From Streptomyces sp. SAJ15 (GTDB lineage: Bacteria > Actinomycetota > Actinomycetes > Streptomycetales > Streptomycetaceae), in assembly GCF_007595705.1 (NCBI RefSeq), contig NZ_NISY01000005.1, forward strand, positions 248,001 to 312,000: DNA of 64,000 nucleotides, in the 5' to 3' direction. Both the position numbers and the translations under genes were made by a program. Each line of letters begins with the position of its first letter. Position 1 is the stretch's first letter. This document shows positions 27,755 to 35,760 of this stretch, piece after piece. The notes beneath the pieces are model-generated. The model had not been told where the DNA came from and searched no databases. It saw nothing but the letters and a program-made list of their open reading frames with translations.

Positions 27755-28419
27755 GACCCCCTCCGCACGGCCAGCAGCCCGGCGAGGGCGAGCAGCACGG
27801 GCAGGCCCGGAGGCAGCAGCGGGGTGGCGGCCAGGGCGACGGCGGCGCCGAGCAGCGCCGCGCGGCGGGTCCCGGCGTCCCGCAGGGCGGGCAGCACCAG
27901 GGCGATCAGCACCGCCGGATAGGCGGCGTCGAGGCCGAGGGCGTCGGTGTCGCCGACCGCCTTCCCGGCCAGCGCGCCGGCCAGCACGCAGACGTTCCAG
28001 ACGGCGTACAGGCTCAGCCCGGAGAGCCAGAAGGCGGCCCGGCGGCCGGCGCGGTCGGACCGGGCGAGGGCGAAGGCGACCGTCTCGTCGGATATCAGAT
28101 GCGCGCCGAACGCCCTGGTCAGCCGGTTGGCGCCGAGCACGTCGGCGACGGCGAGACCGAAGGGCACATTGCGCACGTTGAGCAGCAGCCCGGTGGCGAC
28201 GGCGGCGACCGGCCCGCCGCCGGCCAGCACGATGCCGACGGCGCTGAACTGGGCGGCGCCGGCGAAGACCAGGAGCGACATGGCCACCGGCACCCAGACC
28301 GGCAGGCCGCCGGCGACCGCGAGGGCGCCGAAGGAGGCCCCGACCACACCGTCGGCCAGACACACGAGGGTGACATCGCGCAGCAGTCGGGGATCTTTTG
28401 TTCGGAGGAGCGAACGCAT
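27751..28419 (-). CDS. azlC: AzlC family branched-chain amino acid exporter subunit
   Basis: A 222-residue inner-membrane protein of the AzlC/YgaZ family: FAGAAQFSAVG, LLLNVRNVPFGL and AHLISDETVAFAL are family hallmarks within about seven helices. With AzlD it forms an amino-acid efflux permease. The gene is divergent from an XRE-cupin regulator, and a dyad GTTCG-N6-CGAAC falls within its first codons, implying direct repression. Confidence 0.9.
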   Translation of the reverse strand: MRSLLRTKDPRLLRDVTLVCLADGVVGASFGALAVAGGLPVWVPVAMSLLVFAGAAQFSAVGIVLAGGGPVAAVATGLLLNVRNVPFGLAVADVLGANRLTRAFGAHLISDETVAFALARSDRAGRRAAFWLSGLSLYAVWNVCVLAGALAGKAVGDTDALGLDAAYPAVLIALVLPALRDAGTRRAALLGAAVALAATPLLPPGLPVLLALAGLLAVRRGS

Positions 28420-28463
28420 GTTTCATAGAATGAACAGCATGGAATGTGTTCGTCAAGGCGAAC
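28400..28463. promoter_or_regulatory. Twin operators GTTCG-N6-CGAAC between azlC and regulator
   Basis: GTTCG-GAGGAG-CGAAC lies at 28400-28415 and GTTCG-TCAAGG-CGAAC at 28448-28463, 48 bases apart, in the divergent promoter; a CGAAC half-site follows at 28480. Identical arms and spacing suggest binding sites for the XRE-cupin protein. Confidence 0.6.
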
Positions 28464-28484
28464 GATCGTACTTCTGGAGCGAAC

Positions 28485-29045
28485 ATGACTGAGGGCACCC
28501 GCCTACCGCTCGACCGGATCGCCTCCTCCCTGCGCCGGGAGCGCACCCGCGCCGGGCTCTCCCTCTCCGAGCTGGCCAAGCGGGCCGGGATCGCCAAGTC
28601 CACGCTGTCCCAACTGGAGTCGGCGAGCGGCAATCCGAGCGTGGAGACCCTCTGGGCGCTGAGCGTGGCGCTGGACGTCCCCTTCAGCACACTGGTCGAC
28701 CCGCCGCGCCCGGCGGTGCAGATCATCCGGGCCGGGGAAGGGCCGACCGTGCCCTCCGAGCGCGCGGACTACACCGCCACCCTGCTCTCCTCCAGCCCGC
28801 CGGGCGCCCGCCGGGACATCTACCTGCTGCGCGTGGAACCCGGCTCCGCGCGGGACTCCGATCCCCATATGCCGGGCACCGTCGAGCATGTGATCGTGTC
28901 GACCGGGCGGGTGCTGGCCGGCCCCCAGGACGAGCCGGTCGAGCTCGCCGCCGGGGACTATCTGTCGTACCCCGGCGATGTGCCGCACACCTGCCGGGCA
29001 CTGGAGCCCGGCACCACCTGCATCATGATCATGCAGCACGGCTGA
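28485..29045 (+). CDS. XRE-family regulator with C-terminal cupin
   Basis: A 186-residue regulator: helix-turn-helix at residues 10-65 (LSLSELAKRAGIAKSTLSQLESASGNPSVETLWAL) and a cupin barrel from about 110 to the end (PGTVEHVIVSTGRVLAG and GDYLSYPGDVPHTCRAL). The cupin probably senses a small ligand, plausibly the amino acid handled by AzlCD. GGAG stands 8 bases before the ATG; an upstream in-frame start would overlap the second operator. Very likely it controls azlCD and itself. Confidence 0.88.
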   Translation: MTEGTRLPLDRIASSLRRERTRAGLSLSELAKRAGIAKSTLSQLESASGNPSVETLWALSVALDVPFSTLVDPPRPAVQIIRAGEGPTVPSERADYTATLLSSSPPGARRDIYLLRVEPGSARDSDPHMPGTVEHVIVSTGRVLAGPQDEPVELAAGDYLSYPGDVPHTCRALEPGTTCIMIMQHG

Positions 29046-29069
29046 CCCGGGCCCCGGCCGGGGCCCGGG
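29046..29069 (+). terminator. 24-base GC palindrome after the XRE-cupin gene
   Basis: CCCGGGCCCCGG is followed at once by its reverse complement CCGGGGCCCGGG, beginning right after the stop codon. Confidence 0.65.
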
Positions 29070-29149
29070 GAGGCCGCGCCCCTCGGCGCGGAGCGCGCCC
29101 CGGGCCCCAACCCACGGCGACCCAAGCCCGGTTGGCATAATCCGATCAT

Positions 29150-29740
29150 GTGTCCAAGAACCCGAGTCCCGTTGAAGCCCTGATCATCGTCGACGTCCAG
29201 TCGGCCTTCGTCTCCGGTGACGGCGCGGTGCCCGCCGCCGCCGAACTCCTTGAGCGCGTCACCGACCTGCTCGCCCGCGCGCGGGCGAGCGGCGCGCTCG
29301 TCGTGCACCTCCAGAACGACGGCGCGGAGGGCGAGGACGACGAACTCGGCAGCCCCGGCTGGGAGCTGCACCTCCCGGTGGAGCCCGGACCGACCGAGAT
29401 CGTGCTGCACAAGACCGCGGACGACGCCTTCGAGGAGACGCCGCTGGAGGACCTCCTCGACAAGGTCGGCGTGGAGTCGCTGGCCATCTGCGGCCTGTTG
29501 TCGGAGATGTGCGTCAGCGCCACCGCGCGCACGGCGCTGGACCTGGAGTACCGGGTCGTCCTGCCGCACGACGCCCACGCCACGTACGACATACCGGCGG
29601 CGCCGGACATCAGCGAGGAGGTGCCCGCCGCCGTGGCCTCGCGGGTGGCCGAATGGGCCCTCGGCGACGAGGTGGAGATCGTCCCGCGCGCCGCCCAGGT
29701 CTCCTTCACCGCGCCCCCCGGTACGCCGACTTCCGACTGA
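29150..29740 (+). CDS. Isochorismatase-family cysteine hydrolase
   Basis: A 196-residue hydrolase of the isochorismatase-like superfamily (nicotinamidase, N-carbamoyl hydrolases, isochorismatase). The triad is visible: Asp15 in LIIVDVQSAF, Lys88 in HKTADDAF and Cys121 in SEMCVSATA. A CATAAT -10 box ends 8 bases before the GTG, so the mRNA is probably leaderless. Substrate unknown; no siderophore genes adjoin it. Confidence 0.87.
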   Translation: MSKNPSPVEALIIVDVQSAFVSGDGAVPAAAELLERVTDLLARARASGALVVHLQNDGAEGEDDELGSPGWELHLPVEPGPTEIVLHKTADDAFEETPLEDLLDKVGVESLAICGLLSEMCVSATARTALDLEYRVVLPHDAHATYDIPAAPDISEEVPAAVASRVAEWALGDEVEIVPRAAQVSFTAPPGTPTSD

Positions 29741-29800
29741 CCCTTCCGTCGCCCCTTAGTGATCCCTTGGATATCTTCAAGGAAATCCGAGGATTGACTT

Positions 29801-29849
29801 GGGTTTTCGCCCTGGACGACGATCTTCAACGAGTCCAGGGCGGCAACCC
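29801..29849 (+). promoter_or_regulatory. Hairpin in the leader of the TauE/SafE gene
   Basis: GGGTT-TT-CGCCCTGGAC pairs with GTCCAGGGCG-GC-AACCC: 10 plus 5 base pairs separated by a 2x2 internal loop, with a 15-base loop. It ends 24 bases before the GTG start of the permease. It may terminate the upstream hydrolase transcript or act as an attenuator. Confidence 0.45.
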
Positions 29850-29873
29850 GCCAGCGTCTTCGGAAGGTGACCC

Positions 29874-30629
29874 GTGGAACCACTAGAGATGGCGGCCATC
29901 GGCGCCGCCGGCATCGCCGCCGGCGGGATCAACGCGATCGTCGGCTCGGGCACCCTGATCACCTTTCCCACCCTGCTCGCGTTCGGCTACCCGCCGGTGC
30001 TGGCCAACGTCTCCAACAACATCGGCCTGGTCCCCGGCACGCTCAGCGCCGCGTACGGCTACCGCAGGGAGCTCAGGGGCCAGATCCGGCGACTGGTCCG
30101 CTTCGGCACCGGATCGCTCCTCGGCGGCCTCATCGGCGCGCTCCTCCTGCTGAAGCTGCCCGCCGAGACCTTCGACGCGGTGGTGCCCGTGCTGATCCTG
30201 GCCGCCTGTGCCCTGGTCCTGCTCCAGCCACGGCTCAACCGTTGGCTGAAGGAACGTCAGGGGCGACGGCGCGAGGACGGCGGCGTGCCCATGTGGCTGG
30301 GCGTGTTCGGCACCGGAATCTACGGCGGCTACTTCGGCGCCGCCCAAGGGGTCCTGCTCATGGGGCTCTTCGGCAGCTTCCTCCAGGACGACCTCCAGCG
30401 GCTGAACGCTGCCAAGAACGTCCTGGCCTCCATCGTCAACGGCGTCGCCGCGGTGGTCTTCATCGCCGTCGCCGAGGTCGACTGGGCCGCCGCCGGACTG
30501 ATCGCCGGCGGCTCCACGGTCGGCGGGCTGCTCGGTGCCCGCGTCGGCCGACGACTCCCCCCGAGCGCCCTGCGCGGCGTCATCATCGCCGTCGGCGTCA
30601 CCGCGGCCACCGTCATGATCGCCCGCTGA
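29874..30629 (+). CDS. Sulfite exporter TauE/SafE family permease
   Basis: A 251-residue membrane protein with about eight helices in two halves; the family repeats AGGINAIVGSGTLITFPTLL (N-half) and GIYGGYFGAAQGVLLM (C-half) are clear. Members export sulfite, sulfoacetate or other organic anions; the substrate here is unknown. GAAGGTGA precedes the GTG start. The last 17 bases overlap the convergent membrane-protein gene. Confidence 0.88.
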   Translation: MEPLEMAAIGAAGIAAGGINAIVGSGTLITFPTLLAFGYPPVLANVSNNIGLVPGTLSAAYGYRRELRGQIRRLVRFGTGSLLGGLIGALLLLKLPAETFDAVVPVLILAACALVLLQPRLNRWLKERQGRRREDGGVPMWLGVFGTGIYGGYFGAAQGVLLMGLFGSFLQDDLQRLNAAKNVLASIVNGVAAVVFIAVAEVDWAAAGLIAGGSTVGGLLGARVGRRLPPSALRGVIIAVGVTAATVMIAR

Positions 30630-31845
30630 CCTCCGGCCCATGGCCCGCGGCCCCGACCCCGGCCCGAACACCCGAGCGGACCGCGCCCGCGGCCGGGTTC
30701 CGGGCCGCGCCACGGGCGGCGGCGCAGACCGGGCGGGTGCGGGCGGCGTAGGAACGGGCGCCCAGCAGCAGGCCGATGCCCAGCCCGCCGAAGGCCAGGC
30801 CGCCGAACTCGACCATCCACAGCACACCCGAGGCCGAGGTGAACGGCGGCTTCGGGTCCGGCCCGGACAGCAGGCCGACCGCGCACAGCGGGGCATAGCC
30901 GATGAGGAAGACCCCGTACACCGACAGGCCGGCGCCGACCAGCCGGGCCGGGACCAGGGGCAGCATCCGCGGCACCCGCCGACCGGCGAGGAACAGCGTC
31001 CAGCGCGGGAACACCTGCCCCCACCGGTACACCAGCCCCAGCATCAGGAAGACCCCGAGCAGCCCGGCCAGCACGGTCACGTCCACGCCCACCGAGGCCA
31101 GCGCCCGCGACGGCCCGGAGGCCCCCCGCTCCACCTCGCGCCGCCATCCCTCCGAAGTGACGCCGAGGGCGTCGCCGCCCAGCGTCCAGACCGTCTTGAC
31201 CAGCGCCCACGGCAGCAGCCCGGACACCGCGAGCCAGACCGCCCGCCGGGTCCGCGGTGAGGCCGTCGAGGGGGCCGGATGGACGAGCGGACCGTCCGCG
31301 CCGCCCGGGTGGGCCACTCCGCAGCGCGGACACCGCCCGCGCCACCGGCGCAGGTGAGCCAGGCCGACGAGCGCCAGCAGACAGCTGCCCGCCGTGTTCA
31401 GCAGCAGCTGCGCCAGCCCGGTGGCGCTCTCCACGCCCGAGCCCGACAGCAGGGACACCGTGTGCATCGGCAGCCCCAGGGCCCCCCACCCGAACACCGG
31501 GAGCAGCACGACCACCGCCACCGTCACCGCCCGGTGGCGCGCGGGCCCGCCCGCCGTGCGCACGCCGGCCAGTGAGACCGCGGCGGCCAGCAGGGCCGCC
31601 CCGGCCGACAGCAGCTGCGCCTCCGGCGCGTAGGAGACGCGCCCCGTCCAGGGCACCGTGGTGCCCGTCGCCGCCCACGCCACCTCGACGACCGCGTGGA
31701 GCAGGCCCCATGCGGCGGTGGCGTACGGCGCCCACCGCGGCCAGCGGCCCCACCACGGGGAGCGGGTCGGCGCGTGCGGCGACGGAGTGGGGCCGACCCC
31801 GTCCGGTGTGGGGGAGCGCGGGTGAGCGGGCGGCGGGACGGCCAT
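30613..31845 (-). CDS. Integral membrane protein of unknown function
   Basis: A 410-residue protein with about eight hydrophobic helices (AAWGLLHAVVEVAWAATG, LLSAGAALLAAAVSLAG, VTVAVVVLLPVFGWGALGLP, LLLNTAGSCLLALVGLAHL, and four more to residue 365). A CPRC pair sits in the first cytoplasmic-type loop. The tail is Ala/Arg-rich. No enzyme or transporter motif is recognised. It overlaps the TauE/SafE gene at the 3' end. The likely start is the ATG at 31845, with a weak ribosome site. Confidence 0.7.
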   Translation of the reverse strand: MAVPPPAHPRSPTPDGVGPTPSPHAPTRSPWWGRWPRWAPYATAAWGLLHAVVEVAWAATGTTVPWTGRVSYAPEAQLLSAGAALLAAAVSLAGVRTAGGPARHRAVTVAVVVLLPVFGWGALGLPMHTVSLLSGSGVESATGLAQLLLNTAGSCLLALVGLAHLRRWRGRCPRCGVAHPGGADGPLVHPAPSTASPRTRRAVWLAVSGLLPWALVKTVWTLGGDALGVTSEGWRREVERGASGPSRALASVGVDVTVLAGLLGVFLMLGLVYRWGQVFPRWTLFLAGRRVPRMLPLVPARLVGAGLSVYGVFLIGYAPLCAVGLLSGPDPKPPFTSASGVLWMVEFGGLAFGGLGIGLLLGARSYAARTRPVCAAARGAARNPAAGAVRSGVRAGVGAAGHGPEVSGRS

Positions 31846-32003
31846 GATGCCTCCGGGTGCGTTGGGGCGACCTCCCCAGCCTGCGGCTCGCCCGCCGCGG
31901 GCACATCAGCCGTGCGACGCGACCGCCTCCACCGCGCGGGGGAGGCGGTCGACCGTCGTCCCTCCGAAGTCCTCGTCCCGCGGGCGCCGTTCGCCGGCGG
32001 GGG

Positions 32004-32801
32004 TCAGGGGATCTCGCTCATCGCGGGCATCTCGCCCCGCGTCGTCCCGACGTCGATCACGGCGAAGGCCGCGCCCTGGGAGTCGGACAGCGCGGCGAAG
32101 CGGCCGAAGGGCGTGTCCATGGGCCCGAAGTGGAGCTGTCCGCCGTGCTCGGTGGCCTTCGCCACCGCCGCGTCGCAGTCCGGAACGGCGAAGTAGACCT
32201 GGATGTACGCGGGGACCTCGGACGGGAAGTCCTCCCCCATCGCCATCCGCCCCAACACCGGGTCGCCGCCGAGGGTGAAGACCCGGAAGTCCATGGCGTC
32301 GTCCTCCATCCGCTTCGCGCCGTAGGGGAAGACCGCGGGGAAGAACGCGTCGGCCTTCGCGGGCTCTCGGGTGAAGACCTCGGCCCAGCAGTAGGCGCCC
32401 GGCTCGCCGCGCTTCTCGAACCCCTCGTGGCGGCCCGCCTGCCAGACCCCGAAGGTGGTGCCGCTGGGCTCCCGAGCCAGCAGCATCGATCCCAGGTCGC
32501 CGACTCGCATGGGCTCCATCAGCACCTGGCCGCCGTTGTCCTGGATCTTCCGCGCGGTGTCGGCGACGTCCGGCGACGCGAAGTACAGACACCAGGCGGA
32601 CGGCGTCTCCTGGCCGGGCATCGGCGGGACGACGGCCGCCACCGCCCGGCCCTCCGCGTACGCCTGGGTGTAGTTCCCGAACTCGGCCGCGCTCTCGCCG
32701 AACGTCCAGCCCAACACGTCCGCGTAGAAGCTCTTCGCCGCCTCCACATCGGTGAACATCGCGTCCACCCAGCACGGCATGCCCTCCGCCGGCGCGGCCA
32801 T
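32004..32801 (-). CDS. Two-domain VOC (glyoxalase/bleomycin-resistance) family protein
   Basis: A 265-residue protein made of two VOC units: MPCWVDAMFTDVEAAKSFYADVLGWTF and, after residue 135, AYCWAEVFTREPAKADAFFPAVFPYG. Each shows the beta-alpha-beta-beta-beta pattern and ends in a short PxGxxFA-like strand (PSGTTFGVWQ, SQGAAFAVID). Such paired VOC proteins in Streptomyces are often annotated as hydroxylases, but the metal ligands cannot be assigned safely. It is probably a single-gene unit. Confidence 0.85.
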   Translation of the reverse strand: MAAPAEGMPCWVDAMFTDVEAAKSFYADVLGWTFGESAAEFGNYTQAYAEGRAVAAVVPPMPGQETPSAWCLYFASPDVADTARKIQDNGGQVLMEPMRVGDLGSMLLAREPSGTTFGVWQAGRHEGFEKRGEPGAYCWAEVFTREPAKADAFFPAVFPYGAKRMEDDAMDFRVFTLGGDPVLGRMAMGEDFPSEVPAYIQVYFAVPDCDAAVAKATEHGGQLHFGPMDTPFGRFAALSDSQGAAFAVIDVGTTRGEMPAMSEIP

Positions 32802-32913
32802 GGCCCCACTCCCTCCGGCTCCGGAACCCGGTTCCCCCTGCCACGCTAACCAGTGATCCGCCGCCGCGCGCGCGGAGCCGCCCGCCGCGCGCCGGCGGCG
32901 GCGCGCCCACGTC

Positions 32914-32925
32914 TAGGCTCGGGGT
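32914..32925 (+). promoter_or_regulatory. -10 box of a leaderless promoter
   Basis: TAGGCT ends 6 bases before the ATG of the next gene, leaving no room for a ribosome site; transcription should begin at or next to the start codon. Confidence 0.5.
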
Positions 32926-33846
32926 ATGCGCATCGTCTCGCTGCTCCCCGCGGCCACCGACATCGTGGCCGAGCTCGGGCTGATCCGAGACCTGGTGGGG
33001 CGTACCCACGAGTGCGACTGGCCGCCCGACGGCGTCGCCGGGGTGCCGGTGGTCACGGCCTCCGGGCTCGCCTCCGACACCATGAGCAGCCGGGAGATCT
33101 CGGAGGCCGTGGGCGGCGCCACCCACCGCGGCTCCTCGCTGTACACCCTCGACACCGAGGCGCTCGCGACCCTCGCCCCGGACGTGGTCCTCACCCAGGA
33201 CCTCTGCGACGTCTGCGCGGTGTCGTACGACGCGGTGTCGCGGGCGGTACGGGTGCTGCACGGCCCCACCCGTGTGCTGAGCCTGGAGCCGCACACCCTG
33301 GACGAGGTGCTCGACTGCCTGGTCCGGGTCGGCGGCGAGCTGGGCGTGGCGGAGCGGGCGGAGCGGCGGCGCGCGGCGCTGCGGGAGCGGCTGACCGCCG
33401 TGGAGCGGGCCACCGCCGGACGACCCCGGCCCCGGGTCGCCGCCCTCGAGTGGCTGGACCCGCTGTGGCCCGCGGGTCACTGGGTGCCGGAGCAGGTCCG
33501 ATGCGCCGGCGGGGAGCCGCTGCTCGCACAGGCGGGCGACCACACCAGGCCGGTGGAGTGGGAGGCGGTCCGTGCGGCCCGGCCCGAGGTGGTCGTGCTG
33601 ATGCCCTGCGGCTTCAGCCCGCGCCGCACCGAGGAGGAGTGGGAGCTGCTGACCCGGCTGCCCGGCTGGGCGGAGCTGCCCGCGGTGCGCGCCGGCGAGG
33701 TGTGGGTGGTGGACGGGCCGGCCTACTTCAACCGGCCGGGGCCGCGCGTGGTGCGCGGCGCGGAGGTGCTCGCGCACGTCCTGCACGGCGTGGCTCCGGC
33801 GGAGCCCGTCAGCCCGGCGGAGGCGCGCCGGCTGGTCGCCGGCTGA
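32926..33846 (+). CDS. Cobalamin-binding / BtuF-like periplasmic-binding-fold protein without signal peptide
   Basis: A 306-residue protein with the two-lobed helical-backbone fold of BtuF/FhuD proteins: [18 protein letters not shown] at the start, [16 protein letters not shown] in the middle, [21 protein letters not shown] and [17 protein letters not shown] in the second lobe. There is no signal peptide or lipobox, so it is cytoplasmic, as in many actinobacterial 'cobalamin-binding' homologues. No permease or ATPase adjoins it. Role uncertain: intracellular corrinoid or other cofactor binding. Confidence 0.8.
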   Translation: MRIVSLLPAATDIVAELGLIRDLVGRTHECDWPPDGVAGVPVVTASGLASDTMSSREISEAVGGATHRGSSLYTLDTEALATLAPDVVLTQDLCDVCAVSYDAVSRAVRVLHGPTRVLSLEPHTLDEVLDCLVRVGGELGVAERAERRRAALRERLTAVERATAGRPRPRVAALEWLDPLWPAGHWVPEQVRCAGGEPLLAQAGDHTRPVEWEAVRAARPEVVVLMPCGFSPRRTEEEWELLTRLPGWAELPAVRAGEVWVVDGPAYFNRPGPRVVRGAEVLAHVLHGVAPAEPVSPAEARRLVAG

Positions 33847-33956
33847 CCCCGCCCCGTCGACGTCCTCGTGGGTCACGGCGCCCGCCCCCGGCCGTCCTCC
33901 GGGTGACCGCGGAGGCGGAGCGGGCGCCCCCGGCCGGGGTGGTGTATTCAGGAGAC

Positions 33957-35093
33957 ATGCACCTTCGGCCACGCCAGCGGGAGCACCGATGGCCAGGGCA
34001 GCGGAGTCTCGCGCTGCTGGCGGTCCCGCTCGGGCTGATCGTGGTGGTCACGGTGGTCGACATCCTGGCTCCGCCCGAGGTGCACCTCGGGCCGTTCCTG
34101 GTCGCCGCGCCCGCCGTCACCGCGTCCTTCGCCGGGCCGTGGATGACCGGCTTCGTCGGCGCGGTCGCCGTCCTGGCCCAGGCGGTGGTGGCCATGGTGC
34201 GGACCAGCCTGACCGACCTGAACCACTCCTTTCAGATCACCGCGTTGATCCTGATCTCGATCTTCGTCACCTACTTCGCGCAGCGGCGGGTGCGGCACGA
34301 GCAGGAGCTGACCCGGCTGCGCTCGGTGGCGGAGGCGACACAGGCGGTGCTGCTGCGTCCATTGCCGGAACAGATCGGTCCGCTGCGGATCGCCTCCGTC
34401 TATCTGGCCGCCGAGGCCGAGGCGCAGATCGGTGGCGATCTGTACGCGGCGGCGCGCACCGCCCGCGGCACCCGACTGATGATCGGCGACGTGCGGGGCA
34501 AGGGGCTCAAGGCCATCGGGGACGCCGCGCTCGTGCTGGGCGCCTTCCGGGCCGCCGCCCACCGGCAGGCGGAACTGCCGGTGCTGGTGGCCTATCTGGA
34601 GGGAACCGTCTCCTCGGACCTGGACGACCCCAGCGCGCCGCACGACGAGAGCGAGGACGACGGGGAGTCCTTCATCACCGCGGCCCTGCTGGACGTCCCC
34701 GACGAGGAGTCGGTGCTGCACGTGATCAACTGTGGTCACCCCCCTCCCCTGCTGCTGCGCGACGGCGCGGTCACCCCGCTGCAGACCCACCGGCCCGCGC
34801 CGCCGCTGGGCCTCACCGAGTTCGCCGCGGCGGACTTCACCGTGGAGACGTTCCCCTTCCGGGTGGGCGACGTGGTGCTGCTCTACACGGACGGCGTCAT
34901 CGAGTCCCGAAACGCCGACGGCGTCTTCTACCCGCTGGACGGGCGCGTGGCCAGCTGGCCGGGCGGCGATCCGCAGACGCTGCTGCGCCGGCTGTGCGCG
35001 GATCTCCTGGACCACGCCGGCGGGGTGCTGGGCGACGACGCCGCGATGGTCGCCGTCCAGCGCCTTCCGGCCGCGGCCCCCGGCAGCGGTTGA
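33957..35093 (+). CDS. Membrane-bound PP2C (RsbU-type) phosphatase
   Basis: A 378-residue protein with three or four N-terminal helices (residues 18-115) and a cytoplasmic PP2C/SpoIIE domain: GGDLYAAARTARGTRLMIGDVRGKG, NCGHPPPLLLRDG, LYTDGVIESRN and DDAAMVAV. The usual GGDWYD is GGDLYA here, but the metal-binding aspartates of GGD, GDVRG, TDG and DD are kept. GGAG lies 5 bases before the ATG. It probably feeds a partner-switching anti-sigma pathway encoded elsewhere. Confidence 0.87.
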   Translation: MHLRPRQREHRWPGQRSLALLAVPLGLIVVVTVVDILAPPEVHLGPFLVAAPAVTASFAGPWMTGFVGAVAVLAQAVVAMVRTSLTDLNHSFQITALILISIFVTYFAQRRVRHEQELTRLRSVAEATQAVLLRPLPEQIGPLRIASVYLAAEAEAQIGGDLYAAARTARGTRLMIGDVRGKGLKAIGDAALVLGAFRAAAHRQAELPVLVAYLEGTVSSDLDDPSAPHDESEDDGESFITAALLDVPDEESVLHVINCGHPPPLLLRDGAVTPLQTHRPAPPLGLTEFAAADFTVETFPFRVGDVVLLYTDGVIESRNADGVFYPLDGRVASWPGGDPQTLLRRLCADLLDHAGGVLGDDAAMVAVQRLPAAAPGSG

Positions 35094-35136
35094 AGCGCCC
35101 TGCCGGGGCGCCGGGACACCCTGACCGCGGCCGCGC

Positions 35137-35463
35137 TCAGCCGCGCGGAGTGAGCTCGGCCATCTCCGACCAGCCCTGGCCCGGCACCTCGGTGCTCACG
35201 ATCCGCGGCTTGACGGCGATGGCGCCCGCCAGGGTCTCCATCGCCGCCTTGAAGTGGTCCGACTCCACGTGCGCCCGGCCGGCCTCGCCGTCCGCGAAAC
35301 CCTCGACCAGCACGTACTCGTGCGGGTCGTCGACGCTCCGGGACCACTCGTAGAACAGGTTGCCCGGCTCGGCGCGGGTCGCCTGGGTGAAGTCGTCGAC
35401 CAGCGACAGCCACTCCTCGCTGTACTCGGGACGGACGGTGAACTTCACGACGATGAAGATCAT
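35137..35463 (-). CDS. Antibiotic biosynthesis monooxygenase (ABM) family, putative quinol monooxygenase
   Basis: A 108-residue ferredoxin-like protein of the ABM family (MIFIVVKFTVRPEYSEEWL, FYEWSRSVDDPHEYVLVEGFAD, HVESDHFKAAM). Small members oxidise quinols or other phenols without cofactor. AGGAG precedes the ATG. A 19-bp hairpin lies 22 bases upstream and a SigJ/ECF41-like sigma factor is divergent; small oxidoreductases are typical partners of that sigma family. Confidence 0.85.
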   Translation of the reverse strand: MIFIVVKFTVRPEYSEEWLSLVDDFTQATRAEPGNLFYEWSRSVDDPHEYVLVEGFADGEAGRAHVESDHFKAAMETLAGAIAVKPRIVSTEVPGQGWSEMAELTPRG

Positions 35464-35485
35464 GGCACTGCTCCTGTGCTGGAAC

Positions 35486-35533
35486 CACGGTGGACACCGG
35501 CCGGTGGCGTGCCCCCGGCCGGTGTCCACCGTG
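35486..35533 (-). promoter_or_regulatory. Perfect 19-bp hairpin in the leader of the ABM gene
   Basis: CACGGTGGACACCGGCCGG and its exact reverse complement are separated by 10 bases. No gene ends just before it on either strand, so it is unlikely to be an ordinary terminator; it could be a 5' UTR structure, attenuator or operator. Confidence 0.6.
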
Positions 35534-35760
35534 CCCGCTCCGCCCACGGGCCGCGGAGTCGCAACGCGGGCGCTTCCGACCCTGCCGGAAAGACCCGCCG
35601 TCCGGACGCCGGGCTCGGGCGCCGTCGGCCCGGCCGGTCCGGACGGCTGACGTCCTGTCCGGCTGCGGGTCCAGTCGTACCGGGAGCCGGACTCCCGTTC
35701 GGATCGGCTAGGTTCGTGCCGCTACGGCTGTGATCCCGCGGGCGGAAGGAAAGTGACACG

